A stretch of 64,000 nt of DNA from Diphasiastrum complanatum (GCA_029204225.1 CM055102.1:42559229-42623228), one strand, 5' to 3'; counted from the first letter of the stretch, positions 43,528 to 56,309 are shown. Numbers and translations are program-made. Notes: generated by a model not told the origin, from the letters alone.

Positions 43528-44343
43528 TGTTTCTATTACCAAAGCTCTGTTAGCTTTCAACTCCCAACCTAACGAAAAGACACGAACGCAAAATATTCAT
43601 GAAAGAAAAATGTTCGTGACACAATAGAAGAAAGTCAGACGACACGAAGCGACACGAAAATCTTCACGAAACTTTTGACCTTCACACTCCAAAGGATCAA
43701 GAAAATCATACAAGTACCATGAAGTACAAATCCCTTATCTGATATAATGACATTAGTGGAAGAGCGTTAGGACGTGTCTAACCCACAATTCTTGTAATTC
43801 ATGATTAGTTATAGGTTGTTTAATCTATCTAATCAGATATACTACTATGAATATATGCAATTGCTAGATGCATCAAACAGTAGTAGATATACAATATACA
43901 GAATAGAAGTCTGTCTGTGAGCGAGACAATTTTGTAAGCGGGATCCACAGAGATCCAAGAAGTTCGCTAGTAAGCGAGACATTATTCGTGGGTGAACACC
44001 GCTTCTCTCACGCCAATGCATTGTGTGGATTTGTCACACAGTGCTTGAAACAAAGAGCATCAATAGATGATGTTGTAGCTGTTACGCACATATCACTCTC
44101 AATGTTTGTATGATCTTGAATGAATTAATGTCTACTATTGCTCATGTATCTCATTCACTTGTTTTATCAATTTCGCACACTGGTTCAATTTTGTAAAATG
44201 CTGTATTAATTCATAATGTAGGTCAGCAGTGTCTGTCTACTTTATGGAGGACTATAGGAATGATATAGCAGGCAGTGAGTGACCAGCAATCATATCCGAA
44301 ATCCATCCGAATTCATTTCATTCATGATTAATTTGTTTTTGCA
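43528..44343 (+). mobile_element. Copia family A LTR shared by units 1 and 2 (816 bp)
   Basis: TGTTTCTATTACC to TTTTTGCA. It follows the RNase H end of unit 1 and precedes the primer-binding site of unit 2, so it serves as 3' LTR of one and 5' LTR of the other. Confidence 0.88.
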
Positions 44344-44347
44344 TCAG

Positions 44348-44359
44348 TGGTATCCGAGC
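44348..44359 (+). promoter_or_regulatory. Copia primer-binding site of unit 2, with downstream repeat
   Basis: TGGTATCCGAGC (one mismatch); a perfect TGGTATCAGAGC lies at 44392-44403. Confidence 0.8.
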
Positions 44360-44501
44360 GTTCTTGACGTTTCTTTCCAATTTCCATCAGTGGTATCAGA
44401 GCCTGTCATAGTCTGCCGACATACCCACAAAGCTATCAGATCCAAGAGGCTAAGCATTCAAGACAAAGAACCATTAACAAGTGAGAATACAATTCACAGT
44501 C

Positions 44502-45805
44502 ATGGCTTCAATAAGCAGTATCCCATCAAAGATTTGTACAATCCTCGACTCATCAGGATCTAACTTCCTAGCATGGAAAGTTAAGACCTCACTTATACTA
44601 AAGGGAGAAGGATTATTTCTCTGGGTAGATGGCACCGAGGATCTGCCTACAACAACAGGCAAGGAGCTACGCGAGTGGAGAGAGAAGAATGACAAGGCAG
44701 TAGCTATGTTATCATCATCCATCGAGGATAGCCTAACTCTTGACTTGGCTACACTCTCTAAAGCAAAAGAAATGTGGGATACTTTACTCACAAGATTTCA
44801 GACGAAATCACGCAGTCAGATCATGCTACTTGAAGATCAGCTGACAAATCTGCAGTGGAATGGTAAAGATCTCACTTCCTTTATCAGGAAGATGAAAGAT
44901 ATGTTCCTTTCATTACACAATTCTGGAGCAAAAAATGCAGTATCAACAAAGAAGCAGCTTACCTATATGTTGAGAGCCTTACCAAGATCCTTCCAGACAA
45001 CCAGAACGCTGCTAGCAAAGGATCCTACTATGACACTCAAAAAGGCAGTTGTCGAGATTTGAGAAGAAGTCGAAGCTCGAGAGCACCTTGATCATAAGGA
45101 TGCTTCTGACCAAGCCCTCTACAACAACCCAAAAAAAGACTAAGAAGCAATTTAAGCCTAAGAGGGAGTCAGATCGAAAGCAAGATTGAGATCAGCAAGC
45201 AAAAAGAACCAGTAAAGGCAAATGGAGGAACAAAGGGAAGCCAAAGCAGCAGAGTGGAGACAAGAAGACATGCGTGAGATGCAAACACGAAGGACATACT
45301 GTCAATTCATGTCAGCTTAATCCAAAAATTGAGTGTATCCACTGTCATAAGAAGGGTCATGCAACCATGGACTGCCACCTAAACCCAAGAAACAAACAAT
45401 CTCAAAACAGATAGGAGAACAATAATAGTTCGTCCTATGTCGAGGAGCCAGAGATCTCAAAGATGGGCGAAGAAAGATTGAATCATGAAAATTCGACCGC
45501 CTACTTCTATGTAGACATGTGTGCAGTATCAACATCTGACACACAGGAGGTAATCCTTGATTCAGGAGCTACCTCGCACTTTGTTACATCAAGACGGATC
45601 ATGTCTAATTTTTGAAGTGCAGATCCATCAAGATTTATCGTTCTTGGAGATGGATCAAAGCATCAAGTGAATGGTATTGGTTCACTATGGCTCAACACTT
45701 ACGGCAGAGACAGATGACTCGAAGATGTTCTGTTTGTGCCTACACTGAAACATGACTTGCTATCAGTGGCAAGAATAGCTGACGTAGGGATGTGTGTAAC
45801 GTTCT
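44502..45805 (+). mobile_element. Copia family A unit 2: gag, zinc knuckles, protease
   Basis: The best-preserved family A gag: 187 residues are open from the ATG at 44502 (LWVDGTEDLPTTTGKELREW) to a TGA at 45060, which is Arg in the 54.5 kb copy. Zinc knuckles CVRCKHEGHTVNSC and CIHCHKKGHATMDC lie near 45270-45370. Protease EVILDSGATSHFVTS is at about 45557 and LKHDLLSVARIADVG near 45750. The frame is interrupted at 45810 by a gypsy element and continues at 50960. Confidence 0.9.
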
Positions 45806-45810
45806 CAGAC
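45806..45810. repeat. Target-site duplication (left), CAGAC
   Basis: CAGAC lies at 45806-45810 and again at 50955-50959, exactly bounding the gypsy element. The copia reading frame is restored when one copy is removed. Confidence 0.95.
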
Positions 45811-46978
45811 TGTCGTACTATACCAACAGGGTTAATATAGATTTTATAGTAAATAATGTCGTTCCCATAGAGGACAGTGTTAGAAAGTTATGTTTTTGGT
45901 ACAATTATGGCAAGTGGTTTCGAGTATTATTCTGGTTGTCGACAAACATTAAAAAGTAACCAGTATTACTTATGTTTGGGATGGGTAATGTTAATAAATT
46001 TAGAACAACAATCTGGCCTCTATCGAATCGAATGAAAAGCGTTCTACAGATGAGATGTTATCAGAGTAATACAGCAGTACTACACTCTGGCTGATTAATG
46101 TGTCAACAGAGAATTGAGAATTGTTCGATGTATTTGCGACTATGCAGACAATTAATTAATCGCGTTCGCGAAGTATTCGTTTCTAAACAGAAGTCCTCAA
46201 CATCTTAAGCCCAACTTCATGGTTAAAAAACATGAAGAATTTTAGAATACATCTCATATGTATACATACAGCTTTATTCAATGATCATGCTAGACTGTAC
46301 CAAAGATAGTCGTTATTCGACTGCTGAAAAGAAAGTATTCACGACGGACGAATAAGATGGTTTAAAGACAGTTCTTTAGAGCATGCTTTACGGAAACACA
46401 ACAAACGATTGTAATGCACTAGAGCGTCTGTCTGATCAGAGAGTAATTCATGAAATGCATTAGAGATTGTTAGCAGACTCAAGATCACTCACACTCAACA
46501 GTGCGGAGAACAGAGATAAGAGAGAATAACTCACAGAACTCTATTCACTTCTTCAATCTCTTACATAAGCATAAACTCTTCTCTCTCAATGATCAAGACT
46601 GAAGTGTGAGATCAATATATGTTCTATGGGGCGAACACACCTCTAAAACAACAAGTGCGTCGCTCCCGCGAAAGGGTCTATTTAACAATTAGACTGAAAA
46701 TACGTTCAACTAGGAGGTATACTTAACTATGAGTTAAAGTTACTCTAGTTTATCATGTCTTTTCGTATGGACGACCTAGCAAAAGTTGTCCAAGACAATG
46801 TCTTTTTCTTTTAAAGGTCTTGCCCTTAATTACAAGGCAAGTACTTAGGAGATATATTCCCAAAAAATGACTTAGGCCTCTTCATGATCTATACTTAACC
46901 AGCTCATATCTTCATTTTCGAGTATATCATGCCATATTTATGTTGATATTCAATATTTAACATTTTCGTGACATCACA
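45811..46978 (-). mobile_element. Gypsy element: 3' LTR (1168 bp)
   Basis: Plus-strand ends are TGTCGTACTATACC and GACATCACA. It matches 49693-50954 closely, lacking a block of about 70 bp. In element orientation (minus) a purine tract, GAGGAAGGGGATA, precedes it (46979-46991). Confidence 0.92.
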
Positions 46979-49692
46979 TATCCCCTTCCTCAAATGTGAA
47001 ACGTCCTCGTGAACATATCATCTTTATTTCGAGAATTATTTGAGCAATATTCTTGTTCGTCAGATTTTCGTTGAGGCGAAAAGATATTTCTTCGTGTATT
47101 TCGTCCTTTAGATATTTCTTCGTCTGAGAGAATTTGTGTCTTGCTGTTTCTTTAATTGAATAATTTGTTTTGAGTTGATCTTTGAATTGTTGATGAAAAC
47201 TTGGAATCAAACTTCAAAACATCTTTAAGCTTCAAACATTCAGCATCCCATAGAAACATCACCACGACAAAGGCATGAATGAATATTCAGGAATGATTCA
47301 GTTCTTCATATAACTTCTGAACAAGCTCCAAGTTCTGTTGAGCTTTGATCAGGAGCAAATCTTCTTTTGATTTTGTATAGCGGCCAACTGGTAAGTTGCC
47401 GAAGTCTTCTAACTTAACCGAGAGTAATGTTCCATCGAACAGCTCCTGGGTTAACTTGGTATTTTCATCTAGATCACTTTGTAGAGTGATTTCTTTACAG
47501 TAACGAGCTGAAAATCTAATAAAATTGCTTTTAACATAAAAATTCTGAACAAAAAATAATGTCTTCGTTGCAAAGGTACCAAACTGCCAAAATGTATATG
47601 TACAAAATTGCTTATAACGGAATGACTTCCTTCTATCTTGCAAATTATGGCGAATCTCCGCAAAATATTCTGCAAGCTTTCGCTCCTAATCCATGTAAAG
47701 ACTGAATAATTCCGGATAAGCCATGTCGAATCAGCTAACTTGATGTTTCGTTGTGTCGGTTGAATGTCAATCAGCCCCAGAGCATGAGCTGTGTCTTCTG
47801 TTACTATATTTACACTGGAACCAAAGTCAATTGGCACTTTTTCAATCAGGCATCCCGCAATGGTAATATCAATCTCAGGTGCACCGAGATCACCTAAATC
47901 GATAGACAAAACACTAGCATCTGGTAGAGAAACTTTTTTCTTCTTTTTGGGCACAGAAAGGCCTTTCAGTTGCTTTCTGTAATAAGTGTTATCTGCCAAC
48001 AGCTGTTCAAAAGTAATGTTCGGACGAAGAAAACTGATATCAGTCACGATGTCATATTCTTTCGTCTTCAATTTCGAGGTTGGTTTATCGATAACAGCAC
48101 TAGACAATTTCGTCTTCGCGATTTCTTCGTCCTCTTCCTCGAAAGTGACCACCTTTTCTACAATAGCTGTCTGAAGTTCAGCGTTGATGATTTCCTTTGC
48201 TTCTGCCGAGGTATCTTTTACAAATAACTTTGCAGCAGAGGACAATCAGGATACTTGTGGCCAGGCTCTCTGCAATTCGAACATAATGGTACATAACCAA
48301 TTGGCTTTCATGGTTGAGGACAGTCAGGAGAAAAATGTTCCGGCTCTCCATAGTTGTAGCAGTTGTCCGAAACTGGTCTAGTCGCGGTTTGAGACTTCGC
48401 TGGTCCAACAAATTCAGGAGGATTATGTCTTCTTGGTGCGAACTTGGGTCTGTCCTACTGGGCTGATGCTGCAGTACCCTATACATAGTTAGTAGTCGCA
48501 TCATTTTGAAAAATAAAAAAGTACCTCCTGGGCAGGATCTTCAATGTATTTGACATTCACGGTAGTGCAATCTTCCTTAGTGTGTCCAGAAGTTCCACAT
48601 TTTGTACACCACATTCCTGAGTTGAAGAAGACGCTTTTAATCTTTTATCTGCAACTTCAGAGATCTGCACTTTCAAGTCATTAAGCTTTTTATTAAGGTC
48701 AGCCATATTACTCTTCCAAAGCTTTTCCACTTTGGAAGTCGATGACTTATCCTTGACAACTTTCGTGTCATTTTTCGTTTAGTTCATCGTTTATTCTTTT
48801 TCTCTCCTTTGTCAGCTTCTGATTCTAATGAATCGCTGCTTTCAGATTTCGAGCTTGAAGAACTGGTACTTGAATCAGAATCAGAATTATCATTGCTGTC
48901 ACTAGAATCAGTCTTCGACTTTCGAGATTTCTTAGTCGATCGTCGCTTTCGTGCTAGTTTCGAGGTCTCAAAATTTTCGGCACTAGTTATTACTGCTGCT
49001 AAGGAGGTCATGTTCCCTTGTCTGCAATACCGATTAATCTTTGGTGATAAACCAGCCAAAAACCATTCGATCTGCATATCCACGGGATATACACCGGTTA
49101 GTTTTCCTATGAGATTTTTAACCTTTTGTGTATATTTGTGAAGGGATCTTTACTCTTCTTCTGAACATTGTTCAGACGTCCAAGAATTCTAGATTTGTAA
49201 CCGATCTCTCTGAACTGGTTCAGAAACGCATCTTTCAGCAAGTACCAGTTTCCTACACGGCTTGGTTCAACTTGGCTGTACCATATGCGCGCCTGTTTTT
49301 TTAGCAGACCAGGGAAAATTTGTAGTTTGTCTACATCAGTTCCATCGTTATTCGCATTGGCGATTGACTCGAATTGTGAGACATAGCTATCTTCATCATC
49401 AGAAGAAGTCCCTTTAAAATAATCGTATTTAATTTTAGAGATAGAAGTGAACCGTGCAGCAAGACCCTCCATACCGAAGCCAATTAGGAGTTCAAGTAAC
49501 TGGGCAGTGATTTCATCTAGATTTCTTTGACTAGTATTCTCACTTTGTCTTCATAAAAATTCCTCTCTAAGCTTACAGTATCATTCTAATCTAGATTCTC
49601 TATCTAACATACACTAGAGATGGAAATGGATTTGTCAGATTTCTTATAACTTTCCTAAACATGCCCCGGCAACGGTGCCAAAAATTGGTATA
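46979..49692 (-). mobile_element. Athila/Tat-like gypsy element interior: gag and protease only
   Basis: Read on the minus strand. The primer-binding region TGGCACCGTTGCCGGGG (about 49660-49682) is of Athila/Tat type. gag starts near 49472 (MEGLAARFTSISKIKYDYF; KKQARIWYSQVEP; KDAFLNQFRE), shifts frame near 49107, and has a Ser/Asp-rich segment to 48784. Zinc knuckles: CTKCGTSGHTKEDC (48608-48567), a defective one with Tyr for Cys (about 48363-48320), and CSNCREPGHKYPDC (48283-48242). A 259-codon frame (48245-47469) carries a retropepsin-like segment EIDITIAGCLIEKVPIDFGS, with DFG where DSG/DTG is usual. No reverse transcriptase, RNase H or integrase is present, so it is non-autonomous. It ends at a purine tract. 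Confidence 0.88.
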
Positions 49693-50954
49693 TGTCGTAC
49701 TATACCAACAGGATTAATCTAGATTCTATAGTAAATAATGTCGTTCCCACAGAGGACAACGTTAGAAAGTTATGTTTTTGGTACAATTATGGCAAGTGGT
49801 TTCACGTGTTATTCTGGTTGTCGATAGCCATTAAAAAGTAGCCAGTATTACTTATGTTTGGGATGGATAATGTTAATAAATTCAGAACAACAATCTGGCC
49901 TCTATCAAATTGAATGAAGAGCATTCTACAGATGAGATGTTATCAGAGTAGTACAATAGTACTACACTCTGGCTGATTAAGGTGTCAACAGAGAATCGAG
50001 AATTGTTCGATGTATTTGCGACTGTGCAGACAATTAATTAATCGCGTTCGTGAACTATTCGTTTCTAGACAGAAGTCCTCAACAACTTAAGCCCAACTTC
50101 ATGGTTAAAGAACACGAAGAGTTTTAGAATAAGTTAGAAACTTATGTCAATGCCAATCAGGATAATAGATCAGAGACTTAATTCTTCAAACAGGGACAGT
50201 CATCTCATATGTATACATACAGCTTTATTCAATGATCATGCTAGACTGTACCAAAGATAGTCATTATTCGAGTGCCGAAAAGAAAGTATTCGCGACAGAC
50301 GAATAAGATGGTTTAAAGACAGTTCTTTAGAGCATGCTTTACGGAAACACAACAAACGACTGTAATGCACTAGAGCGTCTGTCTGATCAGAGAGTAGTTC
50401 ATGAAATGTGTTAGAGATTGTTAGCAGACTCAAGATCACTCACACTCAGTAGTGCAGAGAACACAGATAAGAGAGAATAACTCACAGAATTCTATTCACT
50501 TCTTCAATCTCTTACATAAGCATAAACTCTTCTCTCTCAATGATCGAGATTGAAGTGTGAGATCAATATATGTTCTATGGGACGAACAAACACACTTCTA
50601 AAACAACAAGTGTGTCGCTCCCACGAAAGGGTCTAGTTAACAATTAGACTGAAAATACGTTCAACTATACCATAGGAGGCATACTTAGCTATGAGTTAAA
50701 GTTACTCTAGTTTATCATGTCTTTTCGTATCTAGTCGTTTCGTATGGACGACCTAGTAAAGGTTGTCCAAGACAATGTCCTTTCCTTTTAAAGGTCTTGC
50801 CCTTAATTACAAGGCAAGTACTTAGGAGATATATTCCCAAAAAATGACTTAGGCCTCTTCATGATTCATACTTAACAGCTCATATCTTCATTTTTGAGTA
50901 TATCATGCCATATTTATGTTGATATTTGATATTTAACATTTTCGTGGCATCACA
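49693..50954 (-). mobile_element. Gypsy element: 5' LTR (1262 bp)
   Basis: Matches 45811-46978. An extra block of about 70 bp near 50131-50200 and smaller indels account for the length difference. Ends are TG...CA on both strands; the target duplication CAGAC follows at 50955. Confidence 0.92.
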
Positions 50955-50959
50955 CAGAC
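50955..50959. repeat. Target-site duplication (right), CAGAC
   Basis: Second copy of the 5-bp duplication; the next codons (GAAGCATGCAATGTT) continue the copia frame. Confidence 0.95.
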
Positions 50960-52124
50960 GAAGCATGCAATGTTGTTGATGCAATCACCAGTACACTTAT
51001 CACTCAAGGTAGAAGAAAAGACAACCTGTATCACTTGAAGGTACGCCTACCTGCAGATCAAGTGCATCAAACCCATGATGATTCGTCAGATATTCTATGG
51101 TACAGGAGACTATGCCATATGAATTCGATGGCACTATATCAAGCAAGCCATCATGGAACAATCATAGGGGTGAAAATCTCGAATGCAACCAGTTTGATAA
51201 CATGTGATGCATGTATGAAGGATAAGATGTCACATACTCCTTTTGTCAATGACTCCTACAGAACTACAAAGATTCTGGAGCTTGTAGATTCAGACATCTG
51301 TGGACCTTTCAACGTGATCTCAATAGGAGGCTCGGAATATTATATCACCTTTATTGATAATTACAGTAAGTTTGCCAGAGTCTACTTCATTCACAATAAA
51401 TCAGAAGCATTTGACAAATTCACAGAGTATGTGAATTGGGCAGAAAGATGCACAGGAAGTAAGGTGAAGCAGATCAGAACTGATCAGGGTGGAGAATACA
51501 TCTCAAACCGATTCACTAATTTTTGCAATGATCGTGGAATCATTCATAGAAAAACTGCATCTTATACACCACAACACAATAGAACGGGACTCTAATGGAA
51601 GCTACTAGGTGCATGATGGCCTATTCAAAGGCTCCAAGAGTGTTGTGGGCTGAAGCAGTAGCTATAGTTGCTTACATTTAGAACATGACAGGAAAGTCTG
51701 GTATTCCTCACACAACACCACACGAATTATGGTGGGGTAGAAAACCCAATCTGACTCATATTCGAATCTTTGGCAGTGCAACATATGCACGTGTTCCTAA
51801 TAAGCTTTGAAAGAAGCTTGATGAGAAAGCAGAACAAGGTTATATTGTAGGATATGACAATCATTCGTCAAACCACATAGTCTATATGTCAGAGACGAAC
51901 ACAATGAAGACAGTAAAAAATGTCAAATTTGATGAGAGTAGAATAATGGCCAACGATGATCCTGTCAGTTATGAAGTCCTTGGAAGACAGTCTATGGTCT
52001 GCCAACTGTGACAGAAGGAGCAGATGAAGAACACTCAGATGAAGATATTCAAGTAGCACATCATTCGAGTGACAAATCAGATGAAGAAAGATTCACAAGC
52101 CAGTCTACTGCTACAATATCGTCC
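50960..52124 (+). mobile_element. Copia family A unit 2 continued: pre-integrase and integrase
   Basis: Resumes EACNVVDAITSTLITQ, then NLYHLKVRLPADQVHQT, the zinc region (RRLCHMNSMALYQ to CDACMKDKMS), Asp in DSDICGPF and Asp in IRTDQGGEY. At the catalytic Glu a deletion of about 18 bp gives QHNRTGL and a stop (51595), so the triad is broken. Later frames (KLDEKAEQGYIVGYDNHSS, MANDDPVSYEVL) carry stops. Homology ends at about 52124 against an inverted family A copy, so reverse transcriptase and the 3' LTR are absent. Confidence 0.85.
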
Positions 52125-55096
52125 ACAATGTGGATCATGAGGTCATAAGCAGCTACATATGCAAATAAAAAATGTAGGGACAAATGCTTCACAATAGGAG
52201 AGAAGATTTTAGAATAATCAATACCATATCTCTGAGAGAATCCCTTCGCTACCAGTCTTGGCTTATATTTCGAGACATCTCCATCTGGTCCATACTTGAG
52301 CTTGTAAACCCATTTGCATTTCACAGCCTTTCGCTTATCTCGTAATGGCTTAAACGTCCATACCTGGTTCTTCCTCATGGATTTCATCTCCTCATTCATG
52401 ACTTGGATCCATTTGTCCTTCTCTGGACATTCAATTGCCTCCTCGAATGTCTGTGGTTCGTCACTGAATCCACAGAATTCTTCTGATGTGGAAGCTGAGC
52501 TACCTGGCACGTATCTTGTTGGCGCTCTTCGTTGTCTTGTCAACCTTCTAGGAGATTCTCCTAGGATAGCAATGCTTTTGACTTTGTCTGCTCTGCTAGG
52601 TCCAGAACCATCTTGGTTTACAAGCACTATAGTAGAAGGCTATCTCTCGAATCTTTCGTCTTCTGATTCGTCACTCGAATGCGAAGTGACTTGAAAATCT
52701 TTGTTTTCGTGTTCATCTTCTGCTCCCTCTGTCGCTGGTGGCAGATCATAGTATTGTCTTTCCATAACTTCATAGCTGACAGGATCATCGTTGGCCATTG
52801 TCCTGCTCTCATCAAATCTGACATCTCTCACTGTCTTCACAATGTTCATGTCTAGCATGTAGAGTCTATAGTATGACGAATTGTTGTCATATCCTACTAG
52901 ATATCCATGTTCAGCTTTCTCATCAAGCTTCTTTTGAAGCTTATCAGGGATATGTGCATAAGTTGCACAGCCAAAGATTCTGATGTGATACATGTTGGGC
53001 TTTCTACCCCACCATAATTTGTGTGGTGTCATGTGAGGGACACCAGACTTCCTTGTCTTTTTCTGGATGTATGCAACTGTAGCTACTACTTCAACCCACA
53101 GTACTCTTGGAGCTTTCGAGTAGGCCATCATGCATCTGAAAGCTTCATTAGGATTCTATTCTTTCGTCCTGCAACACTGTTGTGCTGCAGTGTGTACCAT
53201 GATCATTGCAGAAGTTAATGAAGCGATTCGAGATGTATTCGCCACCTTGATCTGTCCTGATCTACTTCACTTTGTTGCCAGTGCATCTCTCTACCCAATT
53301 CACATACTCTGTGAATTTATCAAGTGCTTCTGATTTATTCTTAATAAAATACACTCTGGCGAATTTACTATAATCATCAATGAAGGTTATGTAATATTTC
53401 GAGCCTCCTACTGAGATCACATTGAAAGGCCCACAGATGTCAAAATGCACTAATTCCAGAATCTTAGTCGTTCTGTAGGAGTCTTTGACAAATGGAGTGC
53501 GAGACATCTTACCCTTCAGACATGCATCACAGGTGGTCGAATTGTTCGCATTCGAGATGCTGACCCCTGTTATTGCTCCATGATGGCTTGCTTGGTGAAG
53601 TGCCATCGAATTCATGTGGCATAGTCTCCTGTGCCATAGAGTGTCTGGCGAATCACATGAGTCTGATGTACTTGATTTGTAGGTAGGCGTACCTTCAGGT
53701 GATATAGATTATCTTTTCTTCTGTCTTGATTGATCAGGGTACTGGTACTGGCATCAATAACATTGCATGCTTCATCAGAAAATGTCACACGCATCTCTGC
53801 ATCAGCTATCCTTGCCATAGAAAGCAAGTCCTGCTGCAGTGTAGGCATGAACTGAACATCTTCGAGTCGTCTGTCTCTGTCATTCGTGTTGAGCTAGAGT
53901 GAACCAATATCGTTCACTTGATGTTTGGATCCATCTCCAAAAACAATGAATCTTGATGGATCTGCACTTCGGAAATTAGACATAATTTGTCTTGATGTCA
54001 CGAAGTGTGACTAATTCTAGGATCACCTCCTGTGTGTCAGGCATTGACGTTGCACACACGTCTGGACAAATGTAGGCAGTCGAACAATTTCTGTTCGATC
54101 TCTCTTCATCCATTTTTGAGCTCTCAGACTCCTCAACATAGGGAAACCTATTACTGTTCTCCTGTCTGTTTTGTGCTAATTTGTTCCTTGGGTTCAGGCG
54201 ACAGTCCATGGCTGCATGACCTTTCTTGTGGTAGTGGATACATTCAATTTTTGGATTGAGCCAGCACATATCAACTGTGTGCCCATCTCGTCTGCACCTC
54301 ACGCAAGTCTTCTTGTCTCCACCTTGCTATTTTGACCCCCCTTTGTTCTTCCACTTGCCTTTGTTGGTCCCCTCTGCTTGTTGATCACGATCTTGCCTTT
54401 GATTCGACTCTCTCTTAGGCTAGAATTGTTTCTTGGCCTTCTCCTTGTTGTTGTAGAGGGCTTGGTCAGAACCATCTTTGTGATCAAGGTGCTCTCTGGC
54501 CTCGACTTCCTCTCGAATCTCGACAATTGCCTTTTCGAGGGTCATTGTAGGATCTTTCGCGAGTAGGGTTCTCGTTGTTTGGAAAGATCTAGATAAGGCT
54601 CTCAACAGGTAAGTGAGATGCTTCTCAGCTAGCACTGCATTTTCCACTCCAAAATTGTGTAGTGACAGGAATAGATCCTCCATCTTCCTTACAAAAGAAG
54701 TGAGATCTTTGTCGTCCCACTGCAGGTTCGTCAGCTGATCTTCTAGCATCATTATTTGACTATGTGATTTCATTTGAAATCTTGTGAGCAGTAGTGTATC
54801 CCACATCTCCTTTGTCTTGGAGAGTGTAGCCAGGTCAAGTGTGAGACTATCTTCGATGGATGATGATAGCAAGGCTACTGCCTTGTCATTTTTCTCTCTC
54901 CACTCACGTCACTCTTTGTCTGATGTTGTAGGCATCTGCTCTGTGCCATCCACCAAGGGAATAAACATTCACCCTTTAGTATCAACGAGGTCTTCACTTT
55001 CCATGCTAGAAAGTTAGATCCTGACGAATCCAAAACTGCACAGTTCTTGGATTGTATGTTGCTGATTGAAGCCATTGCTTCTGAATTCGTGTACAC
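52125..55096 (-). mobile_element. Copia family A copy 4 (minus): gag to early reverse transcriptase
   Basis: gag starts near 55075 (MASISNIQSK; SSGSNFLAWKVKTSLILKGE) and continues after a frameshift near 54875. Zinc knuckles (MRCRRDGHTVDMCW, CIHYHKKGHAAMDC) lie at 54302-54200. The protease DSGA codons are deleted (EVILELVTLRD, about 54020). Pre-integrase reads LYHLKVRLPTNQVHQTH. The integrase has FDICGPFN at about 53440, but the second Asp/Glu part (53130-53260) is frame-shifted. Reverse transcriptase begins ([20 protein letters not shown]) and is cut near 52125, just before the VKTAFLNG-type region. It converges on unit 2. Confidence 0.88.
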
Positions 55097-55176
55097 TTGT
55101 TGATGGTTGATTGTTTGAATGCTTTAGCCCCTTTGATCTAATAGCTTATCAGCTATGTCCAATTATGACAAGGTAG

Positions 55177-55188
55177 GCTCTAATACCA
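55177..55188 (-). promoter_or_regulatory. Copia primer-binding site (minus)
   Basis: The minus strand reads TGGTATTAGAGC, one mismatch from canonical, between the LTR and gag. Confidence 0.8.
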
Positions 55189-55192
55189 CTGA

Positions 55193-56309
55193 TGCTAAAT
55201 AAATGCAAATCTAGCCAAGATTCTGGTGACAAACTGACAAAAATTAAATCACAAACGATTCACGAAAATTTTTGTGACACTCGAATTATTTCTGTTCGAG
55301 TTGGATCAATCAGGCTCTGTAACACAACCAAACAAAACGACACGAATTCTAACCAAAAACGAAATGAAACGAAGCGAAAACTCAAGCTCTGCAACGAGAC
55401 GAGACGAGACGAAATGAAACAGCACAAAACGAAATGAAACGAAATGAAACTTAGGTGAGCTCTGTAATTGATTTGTAGCGAAGCGAATCACGAAGTGAAA
55501 GGATTCGCGAACATGATCAGTTCGTCAGAAATTCAGATGTGATCGTTGGTCACTGTCGGCTGTATCACTCCTACGATCCTTCAGAGAGTAGTCAGACTCA
55601 GCTGATTTACGTTAACAAAATAATGTAGCATTCAACATTATCAAACCAAGATGCGGAATTGAATGAACAAGAAAATCAGACACACAAATAATATCAGACA
55701 AAAATAAATTCGAGATCATACAATCATACAGATTAATAATGTGCACAACAGCTACAAAATCATCTATTGATTTTTTTGATTCTTCAAGCACTACATGCAT
55801 ATCCACACTGTGCATTGGCGTGAGAGAAATACAGTTCTCTCACGAATTCGAGTCTCGCTTACTAGCGGACTTTGGATCTACTGATTCTATTACAAAAAAT
55901 TGTCTCGCACGCAGACGGACGTGTATTCTGAATATTTTTGTCTTCTGATTCTTGTCTTGCTTACTAGCATTAGACTTGCTGTATTATGCATCAATTAGAA
56001 TTTCAAAGTATATAGTTCGCGATCAATTTCGTGTCACATTCTTGTAACTTACAGATTAGAAAGATTAAACATCTAGAACTAATTCGCGAATTACAAGAGT
56101 GGCAAATTAGCCACGATCTAAAATACTTCTGATGATGTCATGATATCAGATCAGATATCTGCACCCCATGGCACTTGACTGATTTTCTTGTTGGCTATTC
56201 GTGGGGCACGACTGATTTCGTGTCATGACATGTTGTGTCGTGTCGTGTCGTGTCGCCTTTTGTCAAAGGTTCAAAATTGAAAGCCAGAAAAGCTTTGGCA
56301 TTAGAAACA
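55193..56309 (-). mobile_element. Copia family A 5' LTR of copy 4 (about 1117 bp)
   Basis: The minus strand begins TGTTTCTAATGCCAAAGC, matching TGTTTCTGTTACCAAAGC of the other family A LTRs, and ends TTTAGCA before the primer-binding site. It is longer and clearly diverged, with repeated ACGAGACGAGACG/GAAATGAAACG simple sequence at about 55350-55450. Confidence 0.75.
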
